Below, piece after piece: positions 28,463 to 37,457 of a DNA stretch of 64,000 bases; position 1 is the stretch's first letter; the number at the start of each line of letters is the position of its first letter. The stretch is from Ignavibacteria bacterium. GTDB lineage: Bacteria > Bacteroidota > Ignavibacteria > Tepidaquicellales > OLB5. The DNA lies in the NCBI GenBank assembly GCA_030835025.1, contig JAUQWS010000023.1, forward strand, positions 62,001-126,000, given 5' to 3'. The notes beneath the pieces are model-generated. The model saw only the letters and a list, made by a program, of their open reading frames with translations, searched no databases and was not told the DNA's origin. The translations under genes were made by a program, and so were the position numbers.

Positions 28463-29284
28463 TTAAACAGGCAGATTCTCGATCACTTTTTCAGTAAGCA
28501 ACGTAAGCTTGGGTTCGGCTATTGATGCGGATTCGAGAATTTCAGAAAGCACAGCGGGTTTCAGATTATCAGGGAATCCCATATCGGTCACAATAGAGAG
28601 CCCAAGAGTCTTAATGCCTAAATTCGAAGCCAGAGTTGCCTCAGGTATAGTTGACATACCGACAACATCAGCTCTGAACTTCCTTACCATTCTGTATTCA
28701 GACCTTGTTTCAAGCGCGGGTCCGTGCAGTGATAGATACACACCCTTTCTTAATCTAATGCCGTTATTCAATGCAGCTTTTTCTGCAATTGAAATGAGGC
28801 CTCTGTCATAGATACACCGGTTTGATGAGGCTCTTTGAAAACTCTTGAGCGGTGTATCAAAATGGAAATTCATATGGTCACGCATTATCATAAGGTCAGC
28901 TTTCTTGTAAACGGGATTCAATCCCCCGCAGGCATTTGATACAAGCAGGTATTTTATGCCGAGCCTTTTCATCACTCTAACGGGATATGTAACTTCTTCA
29001 TGCGAATAATTCTCGTAATAGTGAAACCTGCCCTGCATGATGACTGCATTTCTGCCGGAGATCCTTCCGAGTATCAGGCTGCCGTGGTGTGACTCAACCG
29101 TTGAAACCGGGAAGTAAGGGATATCTTTGTAATCGAATCTGAATTTCTCATCTATATCCTTTACCAGTCCGCCGAGACCTGTGCCCAGGATAATTCCTAT
29201 TTCCGCTTCAAATCCGCCTGAGCTTTTTGTTACAAAATCAAAAGACTTCTGTACATGATCATCTGTGCGGATTACCGTTCTCAA
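28463..29284 (-). CDS. punA: Purine nucleoside phosphorylase
   Basis: IGIILGTGLGGLVKDI, MQGRFHYYENYSHEEVTYPVRVMKRLGIKYLLVSNACGGLNP, SLHGPALETRSEYRMVRKFRADVVGMSTIPEATLA. Confidence 0.93.
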   Translation of the reverse strand: MRTVIRTDDHVQKSFDFVTKSSGGFEAEIGIILGTGLGGLVKDIDEKFRFDYKDIPYFPVSTVESHHGSLILGRISGRNAVIMQGRFHYYENYSHEEVTYPVRVMKRLGIKYLLVSNACGGLNPVYKKADLMIMRDHMNFHFDTPLKSFQRASSNRCIYDRGLISIAEKAALNNGIRLRKGVYLSLHGPALETRSEYRMVRKFRADVVGMSTIPEATLASNLGIKTLGLSIVTDMGFPDNLKPAVLSEILESASIAEPKLTLLTEKVIENLPV

Positions 29285-29299
29285 TTTTCTGCGGGTATA

Positions 29300-29956
29300 T
29301 TACTGGTTCTGCTCGTCCATTCCGAAATTGTAGCCGGTAAGCTCAGAGCCTTCAGACGGATCCTTTTCCTTTTCCAAAGCATTGAATGAGCTGCCGAAAT
29401 CCATTCCGAATGAGCCTGATTCGGTCCGTTCTTCACTCTTTACGCTTTCAAGCTTGCTAAGGTTATTTTCCAGCTTAAATATCTTCCTGTTGCGCTGGTA
29501 TTCTTCAATGGAATTCAGCTTCTCAGCCAGGTAATTCTTAATGTCATCAATGATGCTCTCATTGCGCTGCTTCAAGTCCTCAAGCTCCTGCTTAAGGTTA
29601 AGGAATTCCTCCTGCGCCTGAAGCCTTGTTTTGCTTGAAAGAATTTCAGCTTCCTTAATGATGAGCTCAGCCCGCTTCTTTGCGTTTTCAACTACCTCTT
29701 CAGCCATATCCTGAGATTTAACTATCGCCTTCTGGAAAGTTTTTTCATTTTCCCTGTAAACCTGGATCTCGCTTGCCAGTTCATCTTTTTCGGCAGCCAG
29801 TTTTTCGATCTGCTCTTTCTGGAAATCGATTTCCCTGATGAGGTTCTCAACCGTATTGCCGACTGTATCCAGGTAAGCTTCTACTTCTCCCGGATCGAAA
29901 CCGCGCATCGACCTTTTGAACTCCTGTTTTTTGATATCTATTGCTGATAGTCTCAT
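29300..29956 (-). CDS. DivIVA domain-containing protein
   Basis: MRLSAIDIKKQEFKRSMRGFDPGEVEAYLDTVGNTVENLIREIDFQKEQIEKL plus long coiled-coil. Confidence 0.92.
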   Translation of the reverse strand: MRLSAIDIKKQEFKRSMRGFDPGEVEAYLDTVGNTVENLIREIDFQKEQIEKLAAEKDELASEIQVYRENEKTFQKAIVKSQDMAEEVVENAKKRAELIIKEAEILSSKTRLQAQEEFLNLKQELEDLKQRNESIIDDIKNYLAEKLNSIEEYQRNRKIFKLENNLSKLESVKSEERTESGSFGMDFGSSFNALEKEKDPSEGSELTGYNFGMDEQNQ

Positions 29957-30011
29957 TTTATTTCCCTGTTTAATGCTGCTTTATACTTTTTGTAGATCTT
30001 TAATATCTTGC

Positions 30012-30728
30012 TTACTTTCTTTCTCCGAAAATCGCTGAACCGATTCTCAGCATGTTTGAACCTTCTTCAATTGCAATATCGTAATCGGATGTCATTCCCA
30101 TAGAAAGGTACTTCATATCAACGCGTTCAATATTCAAAGAACCAATTTCATCGTACAGCTCTTTCAAAGCTCTGAAATTCCCGCGAACAACATTTCTTTC
30201 ATTTTCGTCCTTCGGGTTTTCCATTATCCTGCCTATTGTCATCAGTCCCCGTAGCTTAATGTTCTCAAATGCAGATACTTCTTTGACCAGTTTCAGAACA
30301 TGTTTTGGCTCGCACCCGGACTTCTGGTCTTCACCGGAAGTATTCACCTGTATCAAACACTTAACAACTTTCCCGGCTTTTGATGCTTCCTGCTGGATCT
30401 TCTGTGCAAGCTTCAGGCTGTCAAGCGAGTGGACCAGAAACACAAACGGTACTACAAACTTAACTTTATTTGTCTGAAGATGCCCTATCAGATGCCAGTG
30501 GATTATCCTGTCCCTGAATCCGGCTTCCTTTTCAAGCATTTCCTGCACACGGTTCTCGCCGAAATCAAGCTGGTTGTAATCCAGCGCCGAAGCTACTGCA
30601 TCTGCGGGAAACGTCTTGCTGACAGCAATGATGTAAATCTCTTTCGGGTCACGCCCGCACACCTCACAAACTCTTTTGATCTTCTGTCTAAGCCTGATCA
30701 GGTTTTCTTCAATATAATCAAATTGCAT
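30012..30728 (-). CDS. yggS: YggS/PLPBP family PLP-dependent protein
   Basis: IAVSKTFPADAV, FGENRVQEMLEK, HWHLIGHLQTNKVKF, HSLDSLKLA, VNTSGEDQKSGC, LSMGMTSDYDIAIEEGSNMLRIGSAIFGER. Confidence 0.97.
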   Translation of the reverse strand: MQFDYIEENLIRLRQKIKRVCEVCGRDPKEIYIIAVSKTFPADAVASALDYNQLDFGENRVQEMLEKEAGFRDRIIHWHLIGHLQTNKVKFVVPFVFLVHSLDSLKLAQKIQQEASKAGKVVKCLIQVNTSGEDQKSGCEPKHVLKLVKEVSAFENIKLRGLMTIGRIMENPKDENERNVVRGNFRALKELYDEIGSLNIERVDMKYLSMGMTSDYDIAIEEGSNMLRIGSAIFGERK

Positions 30729-30858
30729 TCACATTCCCCGGCATGGTAAAATACAGCTTACACGTAAAAATATCATTTACTTAGGGAATATTCAAGATAA
30801 TAAGCGCTTATTGAGAAATTCAAAGTAGCCATACCCCGCCGATCCAATAGGCATTCAC

Positions 30859-30880
30859 TTGTTGGATTAATCACCAACAA
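30859..30880. repeat. Inverted repeat TTGTTGG-N8-CCAACAA
   Basis: TTGTTGGATTAATCACCAACAA; related to the 31645 palindrome. Confidence 0.55.
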
Positions 30881-30923
30881 CATACGAACTCCAAAGTATT
30901 CTCCATGAACTCCAAGAGAGTCT

Positions 30924-31123
30924 GTACGCACCGTACTTTGGTCAAAATCCCGAGTACGCAGCGTACAAAGAAGAGTGCCGTGCTGTAAAAACAGATAGTT
31001 TACCTGCGTACGTAGCGTACTGGCACATTTTTTTCCCTTTGGGCTATCCTTTTATTGATTACGGTGCAGAAACGAAACATTTCATTTTCAAAGCGGCACA
31101 AATGACCGCTGTACGCAGCGTAC
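30924..31123. repeat. Array of four GTACG(C/T)A(C/G)CGTAC palindromes
   Basis: GTACGCACCGTAC (30924-30936), GTACGCAGCGTAC (30954-30966), GTACGTAGCGTAC (31008-31020), GTACGCAGCGTAC (31111-31123). Confidence 0.8.
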
Positions 31124-31385
31124 TGACTCCCCCAAAGTGCGTACAGGCTTTCATGTATATGTTTTCCATAGAATTGAAAAGAACGTTTTTTTGAAATGAG
31201 TAAGAACAAATCAATGGTAAATCAGTAGATCAGTTGATTGGCTAACCGTTGCCGTTTATATATGCTACAAGCATATATAATACAAATATAATATGTAATT
31301 CGCATTTGTCAAGAGCAGAGCAAGATATTTTATGATAAGTGTATGGTTTTGCAAATGGTAACTGCTCAATATAAAACAAAAGACT

Positions 31386-31411
31386 GCCACTAAGACACAA
31401 AGACACTAAGG
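31386..31411. repeat. GCCACTAAGACACAAAGACACTAAGG short tandem-like repeat
   Basis: Imperfect ~9-bp direct repeats (CTAAGACAC/AAAGACACTAAG). Confidence 0.5.
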
Positions 31412-31423
31412 AAAAATGCTTTA

Positions 31424-31478
31424 ACCCTGCCATTCATGGCAGGGAACAAGAGCATCGAAATATATGGGCTTTAGCCCT
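31424..31478. repeat. REP-like palindromes
   Basis: CCCTGCCATTCATGGCAGGG and GGGCTTTAGCCC within 55 bp. Confidence 0.6.
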
Positions 31479-31644
31479 GATAATCATCTCAGAAATACAG
31501 TAACGAATTGCACGAAATGGTTTCCCCCAAATGGTTGGTTATAAACGGACCCGCAAGGTTCATCTTAAACATGAAAAGAAACGGAATTTTTTGATGAGTT
31601 ATTCAGAGCGATTGATGAAGTAGCGCGTGTTGTTGGCTGTATTT

Positions 31645-31668
31645 GTTGTTGGTGATAACACCAACAAC
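31645..31668. repeat. Perfect palindrome GTTGTTGGTG-ATAA-CACCAACAAC
   Basis: 10-bp perfect arms; a near copy GTTGCAGGTGATAACACCAACAAC occurs at 32566-32589. Confidence 0.8.
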
Positions 31669-31814
31669 GGGGGAAAAATCTTTTTACTATCCGCAAATTA
31701 AGTGTATGTTGTTGGTTGAGCATCGACTTCGCCCGGCATAATCCCCAACCACGCGGAAGCAATCTTTGGTATAACTCTTCGCACATTTGCGTTTTCGCTG
31801 TAAAAATATGGCTT

Positions 31815-32219
31815 TCAATCCGCGACAAGCTCAACTTTGATCCTGTCGGGGTCTTCAAAGAACAAGGCGTAATAGTCTTTTCCGCCAGCATATGGATGAC
31901 GGTCTTCATAAAGTATGTTAATGTTTTTAGCCTTCAGCTCGTTATATATTTCATCTATCTGCTCCTTTGATTCCGCATGGAATGCGAGATGATTCAATCC
32001 TGCGCGGCAGCGGTGATAAGCTACATCTTTGTATTTATCCTCAGTCTGCACAAATACAATGTAAGTATCGCCCAGCTCCCAGCTTTGACCGCATGACCAT
32101 TCAGCGATTTTCTCATACCCGAGCTTTCCCAAAAACCAACTCCAAAACTCAGCCGATCGCTTAAGATCGCTTACATAAATTTCAACATGGTGAAGCAATC
32201 CTGCCTTCTTATTCTTCAT
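31815..32219 (-). CDS. VOC (glyoxalase/bleomycin-resistance) family protein
   Basis: LLHHVEIYVSDLKRSAEFWSWFLGKLGYE..., GLNHLAFHAESKEQIDEIYNELK, YALFFEDPDRIKVELV. Confidence 0.92.
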   Translation of the reverse strand: MKNKKAGLLHHVEIYVSDLKRSAEFWSWFLGKLGYEKIAEWSCGQSWELGDTYIVFVQTEDKYKDVAYHRCRAGLNHLAFHAESKEQIDEIYNELKAKNINILYEDRHPYAGGKDYYALFFEDPDRIKVELVAD

Positions 32220-32362
32220 AATTAGTAAGTTATTTGAACCTGATTCAATATAATAACTTAAGATATATTTTTTACTCAATAAAGTTGTTGTCCGCGCGGC
32301 GGAATCTCACCCCCTGACAACAGCCGGTCACCAAAAAAATATCCTGCTTTTGCTTAAGTAAG

Positions 32363-32383
32363 ATTCCGCAACAATTGCGGAAT
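32363..32383. repeat. Palindrome ATTCCGCAA-CAA-TTGCGGAAT
   Basis: 9-bp perfect arms in AGATTCCGCAACAATTGCGGAATGACAG context. Confidence 0.7.
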
Positions 32384-32565
32384 GACAGTTCAGGATGGTT
32401 TGAAAATGTAAAAATCTCTTATCTACTATGTAAACGACAAGAATAATCTACAAAAATAAAGGTTTGCACATTAATTTTGTATAAATTATCAAATAACACA
32501 TGATAACCAGAGAAATAAAAAATATATTTACAAGCAGATTTGACTGTTTATCTAACACAGACCCC

Positions 32566-32589
32566 GTTGCAGGTGATAACACCAACAAC
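32566..32589. repeat. Near copy of the GTTGTTGGTGATAACACCAACAAC palindrome
   Basis: GTTGCAGGTGATAACACCAACAAC, right half identical to 31651-31668. Confidence 0.7.
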
Positions 32590-32679
32590 GAGGAAGATCA
32601 CAGCTTCCTAACCCTAATAAATTCGTTGTAATGCTCAATAAAATTAAGTATTATAGCTGACATTTTAACGATTTTTAAC

Positions 32680-34437
32680 ATGTCAAGAATATTTACAATT
32701 ATACTCTTCTTAGCGGCTTTAAGAGTGTTTTCACAAGAGACACTCCTTCCGCATTATATGACTGAAGAGGAGAAGCAATTCCTGAAGTCATTCAAATACA
32801 TGCAGCCTGTTAATGTAACTGATGATATCAATCCCCCTCCCGGGCCTGTAAGGACAATGGCAGAGTGGGAAGAATTTCAGGCAATACAGATAACGTGGAC
32901 AGCCCAGCTCCCCATATTGAGGCAGATCGTGGATTACGCTCAGGAAGAATGCCTCGTCTATATAATATGCTCGGATTCAAACAGCGTGAAATCATACCTG
33001 CAGGGCGGAGGTGTTGGGCTGCATAATATAAGGTACCTCATCACGGGGTATAACAGCATCTGGTGCAGGGATTACGGCCCGTGGACGATTTACTCTGGCA
33101 CAGTTGATACAATGAGAATTGTTGACTGGATATATAACCGTCCTTCAAGACCGCTGGATAACATATCGCCGGTTTTTGTTGCAAGCTATATGGGAGTTCC
33201 AATTCACCAGACAATCTCTGCTCCAAATGACCTTGTTAACACAGGCGGCAACTTTATGGTTGACGGACACGGCACTGCTTTTGCATCAAAGCTGATATTG
33301 ACGGAAAACCAGGCGGGCAATCCGTACGGAGTCTCCCCAAAAACAGAAGTTCAGATAAACGGCATAATGAATGCTTATATGGGAATCAGCAGGTACATAA
33401 AAATGGATATACTGCCTTATGACCAGATACACCATATTGATATGCACATGAAGCTGCTTGATGAAGAGACTCTGCTAGTTGGGCAATATCCGAACGGAGT
33501 AGCAGACGGACCCCAGATAGAGCTTAACCTTCAGTACGTTCTGAATAATTTCCAGACATGTTTCGGCAAACCGTACAAGGTTGTGAGGATACCGATGCCT
33601 CCCCATAACGGCAACTATCCTCCTTCGGGTAATTACCGGACATATACTAACTCGGTTTTTGTTAATAAGACAGTTATTGTCCCGACATACGAATATCAAT
33701 TTGATACAACAGCTCTCAGGATTTACCGCGAAGCATTGCCGGGTTATAATATTGTTGGGATAGATTGCAATGCGATCATTCCTTCGCTTGGTGCAATTCA
33801 CTGCATAACAAAGGAAATAGGCGTAAGCGAGCCTGTATTTATATCACACTCGTCGATACGCAACACATCAAATACAACCCTGCCATACGAAGTTAAGGCG
33901 TACATAAAGCACAAAAGCGGAATTGCAAGCGCAAGAATGTTCTGGTCTATTGATACTTCAGCGGGATTCACGCAGGTAGGCATGACAAGTATTGGTGATA
34001 CATTCCGCGCAAATATACCCGCGCAATCGCTCGGCACAAGGGTTTATTATTACATTTCAGCAAGTTCAGTAAGCGGAAAAACTGTAACCAAGCCGCTTCC
34101 GGCTCCCCGGGGCAATATTCAGTTCATGGTAACAAATCTTTCCGCTATTACTCAGACGGGTAACAGCTTACCGGGCAAATTTGCGCTGTATCAAAATTAT
34201 CCAAACCCGTTCAACCCCATCACTAAGATAAAATTTGATATACCTTCAGCATCGCAGGTAACACTTAAGATTTACGATATTGCAGGACGCGAAGTAATGA
34301 AAATTACCAATGCAAAGCTTGCTGCCGGAAGTTATTCATACACTTGGGATGCATCAAAGTTCTCAAGCGGAGTATATTTCTTCAGGCTAAGCACTATAGA
34401 TCTTTCGGAAATAAAGAAAATGATATTAATAAAATAA
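32680..34437 (+). CDS. Secreted agmatine/peptidylarginine deiminase (Porphyromonas-type PAD fold) with T9SS sorting domain
   Basis: NSIWCRDYGPWTIYSG, GGNFMVDGHGTAFAS, IDMHMKLLDEETLLVGQYP, YTNSVFVNKTVIVPTYE, GAIHCITKE (catalytic Cys context); C-terminal LYQNYPNPFNPITKIKFDIP...GREV. Confidence 0.92.
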   Translation: MSRIFTIILFLAALRVFSQETLLPHYMTEEEKQFLKSFKYMQPVNVTDDINPPPGPVRTMAEWEEFQAIQITWTAQLPILRQIVDYAQEECLVYIICSDSNSVKSYLQGGGVGLHNIRYLITGYNSIWCRDYGPWTIYSGTVDTMRIVDWIYNRPSRPLDNISPVFVASYMGVPIHQTISAPNDLVNTGGNFMVDGHGTAFASKLILTENQAGNPYGVSPKTEVQINGIMNAYMGISRYIKMDILPYDQIHHIDMHMKLLDEETLLVGQYPNGVADGPQIELNLQYVLNNFQTCFGKPYKVVRIPMPPHNGNYPPSGNYRTYTNSVFVNKTVIVPTYEYQFDTTALRIYREALPGYNIVGIDCNAIIPSLGAIHCITKEIGVSEPVFISHSSIRNTSNTTLPYEVKAYIKHKSGIASARMFWSIDTSAGFTQVGMTSIGDTFRANIPAQSLGTRVYYYISASSVSGKTVTKPLPAPRGNIQFMVTNLSAITQTGNSLPGKFALYQNYPNPFNPITKIKFDIPSASQVTLKIYDIAGREVMKITNAKLAAGSYSYTWDASKFSSGVYFFRLSTIDLSEIKKMILIK

Positions 34438-34449
34438 TTTAATTACATA

Positions 34450-36900
34450 TTGAAAACACTTTTTGCCGCATTCATCACATTCATTTTTTTGAGCAACGTG
34501 TATTCTCAGACAGATGAGAAAACAAGCATTGCCATTCAGCCGCCGTTCCTTAATATTTCGCCAAACGGCACAACAAGCACAGACGATATAGTCAACGGTT
34601 ATGACAACATCTTCCTTGGAACAGATTTTGGTGAACCGTATATCGCATCAAATCCGCGGGATATACTTAACAACATTTGTGCTTTCAACATCAACAATCT
34701 GTACTATACCCTGGACGGTTATAACTGGGTAAAAAACTCACCTGCTTTTCCGGGGTACGGAGTTTTGGGTGACCCTGTTATGACATATGACAGCCTTGGC
34801 AATGCATTTTACGCCCAGCTTTACCAAAACGGCGCTACATACGGAATTGTGGTAGTAAAATCCACAACAAAAGGTGCAAGCTGGATAGGTCCATACAATG
34901 TATTCAATACCAATGTTGGCTTAGCCGATAAGGAATGGATCACAGCGGACCAGACTGCAGGGCCATACAGCAACAATCTTTATGTGGGCTGGAGGCAATT
35001 CGGTTCATCCGGAATGCGGTTTGTAAGGAGCACAAACAGCGGAGTAAGCTGGTCATCCCCGCTGACATTTTCCGGCGGACAGGGTGCATATGTAGCTGTT
35101 GGACCCAACGGCAGTACACAGGGCGGCAGTGTCTATTTTGCGGCAGTTCTGGGAAACTCAATTTATGTTAACCGCTCAACTGATGGCGGCGCGACTTTTT
35201 CCATTCAATCGCCTGCAGTCAGCATGACAGGTCCCGGCGTAATATGCGCTAACAGGTACACAGTAAAGATCTGTATCAGGAATAACGAGTTCCCAAGAAT
35301 GGCTGCGGATAACAGCTATACATCTTCCAGGGGAAATGTTTATGTAGTCTATGCTGCCAACCCGACGGGTGCTGATAATGCAGATATATTTTTGATCCGC
35401 TCAACGGATTACGGAACTACATGGAGCTCTCCCTTAAGAGTAAACGACGACGCAACTACTGCTGATCAGTGGCTGCCATCAGTTGCAGTAGATAATGTCA
35501 CGGGAAAAGTATTCGTATGCTGGTATGATTCAAGAATGGATCCTTCGCAGAATATCGGAACCAGGCTTTATGCATCAGTTTCAACAAATGGCGGCACAAG
35601 CTTTACTCCGAATGAAAATGTTTCAGACGTAACTTTCAATCCAAACTCCATGGCAGTTGGCCAGCCGGGAGGAGAATTTTACATCGGAGATTACATTGGC
35701 AACTCTGCAATGCGAAACACCAGCTACAACGTATGGATGGACGGCAGGAACAACTCCCTGAGGAGCTATGTATCTTACTACCCCGATTATGCGATGGTAG
35801 TATCCCCTGCTGTAAGCAATATTAACAACGGGGACAGCACAACATTAACCGTAGGTGTTCCGACAAAAAAAGGGCCTTTTGCCGAGAACATCAAGTTCAC
35901 TGCAACCCTGGATTCACTCCCTCAATCAGGCACTTTGCAGATAACATTTGTAAACGGGCGCGATTCAACAACGGTTTTCCCGGATTCAGTAAGGATCAAG
36001 GTCAAAGCCATCGGCAGCGTAACACCAAGAAGATACAGGCTGACCGTGAAAGGCAGAAGCTCGCTTTACGGAACAAATGTTCACCTAAGAACAGTGGACC
36101 TGCTTGTAAATTCTTCATACCTGACTATCGGGACGAACAGGAACGGCATTTGCGAATATAAAGTGAACGGAGTTACATATAATTCGCTTCAAAATCTTCC
36201 GTTTGCAAACGGTTCAACTGTTACGGTGCAGGCTGTCTCACCTAGAACCGTGGGCTTTACCAGATACGTTTTTGTTAACTGGTCAGATGGCGGAGATACA
36301 ACTCATAACATTACGATCAATTCAAACATAACACTTACCGCAAACTTCAAGGTCCAGTACAGACTTGCGCTGACTTCCTCAGTGGGTAACACTTTCGGTG
36401 ACGGATTTGTTGATTCAGGCAGCACAGTGCAGTTCGGCGTACTTTCAAGGAATATAACATTCAACGGAACGCCGTATACATTCCGCGGATGGACAGGAAC
36501 GGGCAGCGGCTCGTACACCAGCCCTGACAGCACAGGTATTGATTCTGCAGTAACGGTAACAGTGAACAACGTTATCTCAGAGATAGCACGCTGGACATCG
36601 GTTATCGGAATACAAAGCATCAGCTCTGAGCTGCCAAGGGAATACAAGCTGTACCAGAACTTCCCGAATCCGTTCAACCCGAAGACACTCATCAATTTTG
36701 ATATTATTAAGAACGGGAATGTGAAGATAATCGTCTATGACCTATTAGGCAGAGAAACTGCAACGCTTGTGAACCAGGAAATGGTACCAGGTAAATACAG
36801 CGTTGATTTCAATGCAGCAAATTACGCCAGCGGGCTTTATTTCTTCAAGATTATTACTAATGATTTTGTTGATGTTAAGAAGATGCTGATAGTGAAGTAA
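34450..36900 (+). CDS. Secreted BNR/sialidase-like protein with T9SS sorting domain
   Basis: Repeated S-T-D-x-G-x-T-W/F motifs (RSTNSGVSW, RSTDGGATF, RSTDYGTTWSS, VSTNGGTSF); C-terminal LYQNFPNPFNPKTLINFDI. TTG start. Confidence 0.85.
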   Translation: MKTLFAAFITFIFLSNVYSQTDEKTSIAIQPPFLNISPNGTTSTDDIVNGYDNIFLGTDFGEPYIASNPRDILNNICAFNINNLYYTLDGYNWVKNSPAFPGYGVLGDPVMTYDSLGNAFYAQLYQNGATYGIVVVKSTTKGASWIGPYNVFNTNVGLADKEWITADQTAGPYSNNLYVGWRQFGSSGMRFVRSTNSGVSWSSPLTFSGGQGAYVAVGPNGSTQGGSVYFAAVLGNSIYVNRSTDGGATFSIQSPAVSMTGPGVICANRYTVKICIRNNEFPRMAADNSYTSSRGNVYVVYAANPTGADNADIFLIRSTDYGTTWSSPLRVNDDATTADQWLPSVAVDNVTGKVFVCWYDSRMDPSQNIGTRLYASVSTNGGTSFTPNENVSDVTFNPNSMAVGQPGGEFYIGDYIGNSAMRNTSYNVWMDGRNNSLRSYVSYYPDYAMVVSPAVSNINNGDSTTLTVGVPTKKGPFAENIKFTATLDSLPQSGTLQITFVNGRDSTTVFPDSVRIKVKAIGSVTPRRYRLTVKGRSSLYGTNVHLRTVDLLVNSSYLTIGTNRNGICEYKVNGVTYNSLQNLPFANGSTVTVQAVSPRTVGFTRYVFVNWSDGGDTTHNITINSNITLTANFKVQYRLALTSSVGNTFGDGFVDSGSTVQFGVLSRNITFNGTPYTFRGWTGTGSGSYTSPDSTGIDSAVTVTVNNVISEIARWTSVIGIQSISSELPREYKLYQNFPNPFNPKTLINFDIIKNGNVKIIVYDLLGRETATLVNQEMVPGKYSVDFNAANYASGLYFFKIITNDFVDVKKMLIVK

Positions 36901-36922
36901 ATATTTATTCACAAAATTATCC

Positions 36923-36956
36923 AAAAGGCAGGAGTTTTGACCTGCCTTTTTTATTT
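36923..36956 (+). terminator. Rho-independent terminator
   Basis: AAAAGGCAGG-AGTTTTGA-CCTGCCTTTTTTATTT. Confidence 0.8.
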
Positions 36957-37029
36957 ACACTTCTTTTTTAAATTTGACAATTTATTTTTGAAGATTCTTT
37001 TTCAAAAAATAATCCAAAATAAGTAATTT

Positions 37030-37395
37030 ATGCAGAATACAAAGAGCTGGATCGAAAAGATCGGCAAAACGATCGATGCAAAGGATTCAAGAGGTTTTTC
37101 GAAGTTCATTACAGAAAAAGGTTCATTCCGTTTTGGAAATCAGCCTGAGGTAACAGGAAGAAAAGCAATAGAAGAATATGTTTCGGCATTCTTTGGAATG
37201 ATCGGCTCAAGCGTTCACGAAATTGTGAATCACTGGGATAATAAAGACCATATCGTATGGGAAGGCAAGGTAACTTATACAAGACTTGACGGCAGAACCG
37301 TTCCGGTAAATTTTACGAATATCTTTTATATGAAAGGTGATTTGATAGAGAAGTATAATATTTATATTGATAATACTCCCCTGTTTGCAGAGTAG
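37030..37395 (+). CDS. SnoaL/NTF2-like protein
   Basis: Small cone-fold pattern: SFRFGNQPEVTGRKAIEEYVSAFFGMIGSSVHEIVNHWDNKDHIVWEGKVTYTRLDGRTVPVNFTNIFYM. Confidence 0.8.
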   Translation: MQNTKSWIEKIGKTIDAKDSRGFSKFITEKGSFRFGNQPEVTGRKAIEEYVSAFFGMIGSSVHEIVNHWDNKDHIVWEGKVTYTRLDGRTVPVNFTNIFYMKGDLIEKYNIYIDNTPLFAE

Positions 37396-37408
37396 AATGT
37401 AATACCAA

Positions 37409-37445
37409 AACCTGCCGCGTTTTTCAGAACCCGGCAGGTTTGTTG
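37409..37445. terminator. Convergent (bidirectional) terminator
   Basis: AACCTGCCG-N14-CGGCAGGTTTGTTGTT between convergent genes. Confidence 0.7.
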
Positions 37446-37457
37446 TTACAAGACTTA

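Noticed and set aside
30429-30749. 106-aa ORF antisense to yggS
   Set aside because: Shadow ORF over a strongly conserved gene.
30924-31123. Possible CRISPR array
   Set aside because: Repeats are only 13 bp, perfectly palindromic and unevenly spaced (30, 54, 103 bp); no cas genes.
31000-31433. Short minus-strand ORFs 31000..31209 and 31242..31433
   Set aside because: Lie within the palindromic repeat zone; low-complexity/Cys-rich translations with no homology signal by eye.
31565-31909. 114-aa minus-strand ORF near the GTTGTTGGTG palindrome
   Set aside because: Overlaps the VOC gene in another frame and includes palindrome-derived residues.
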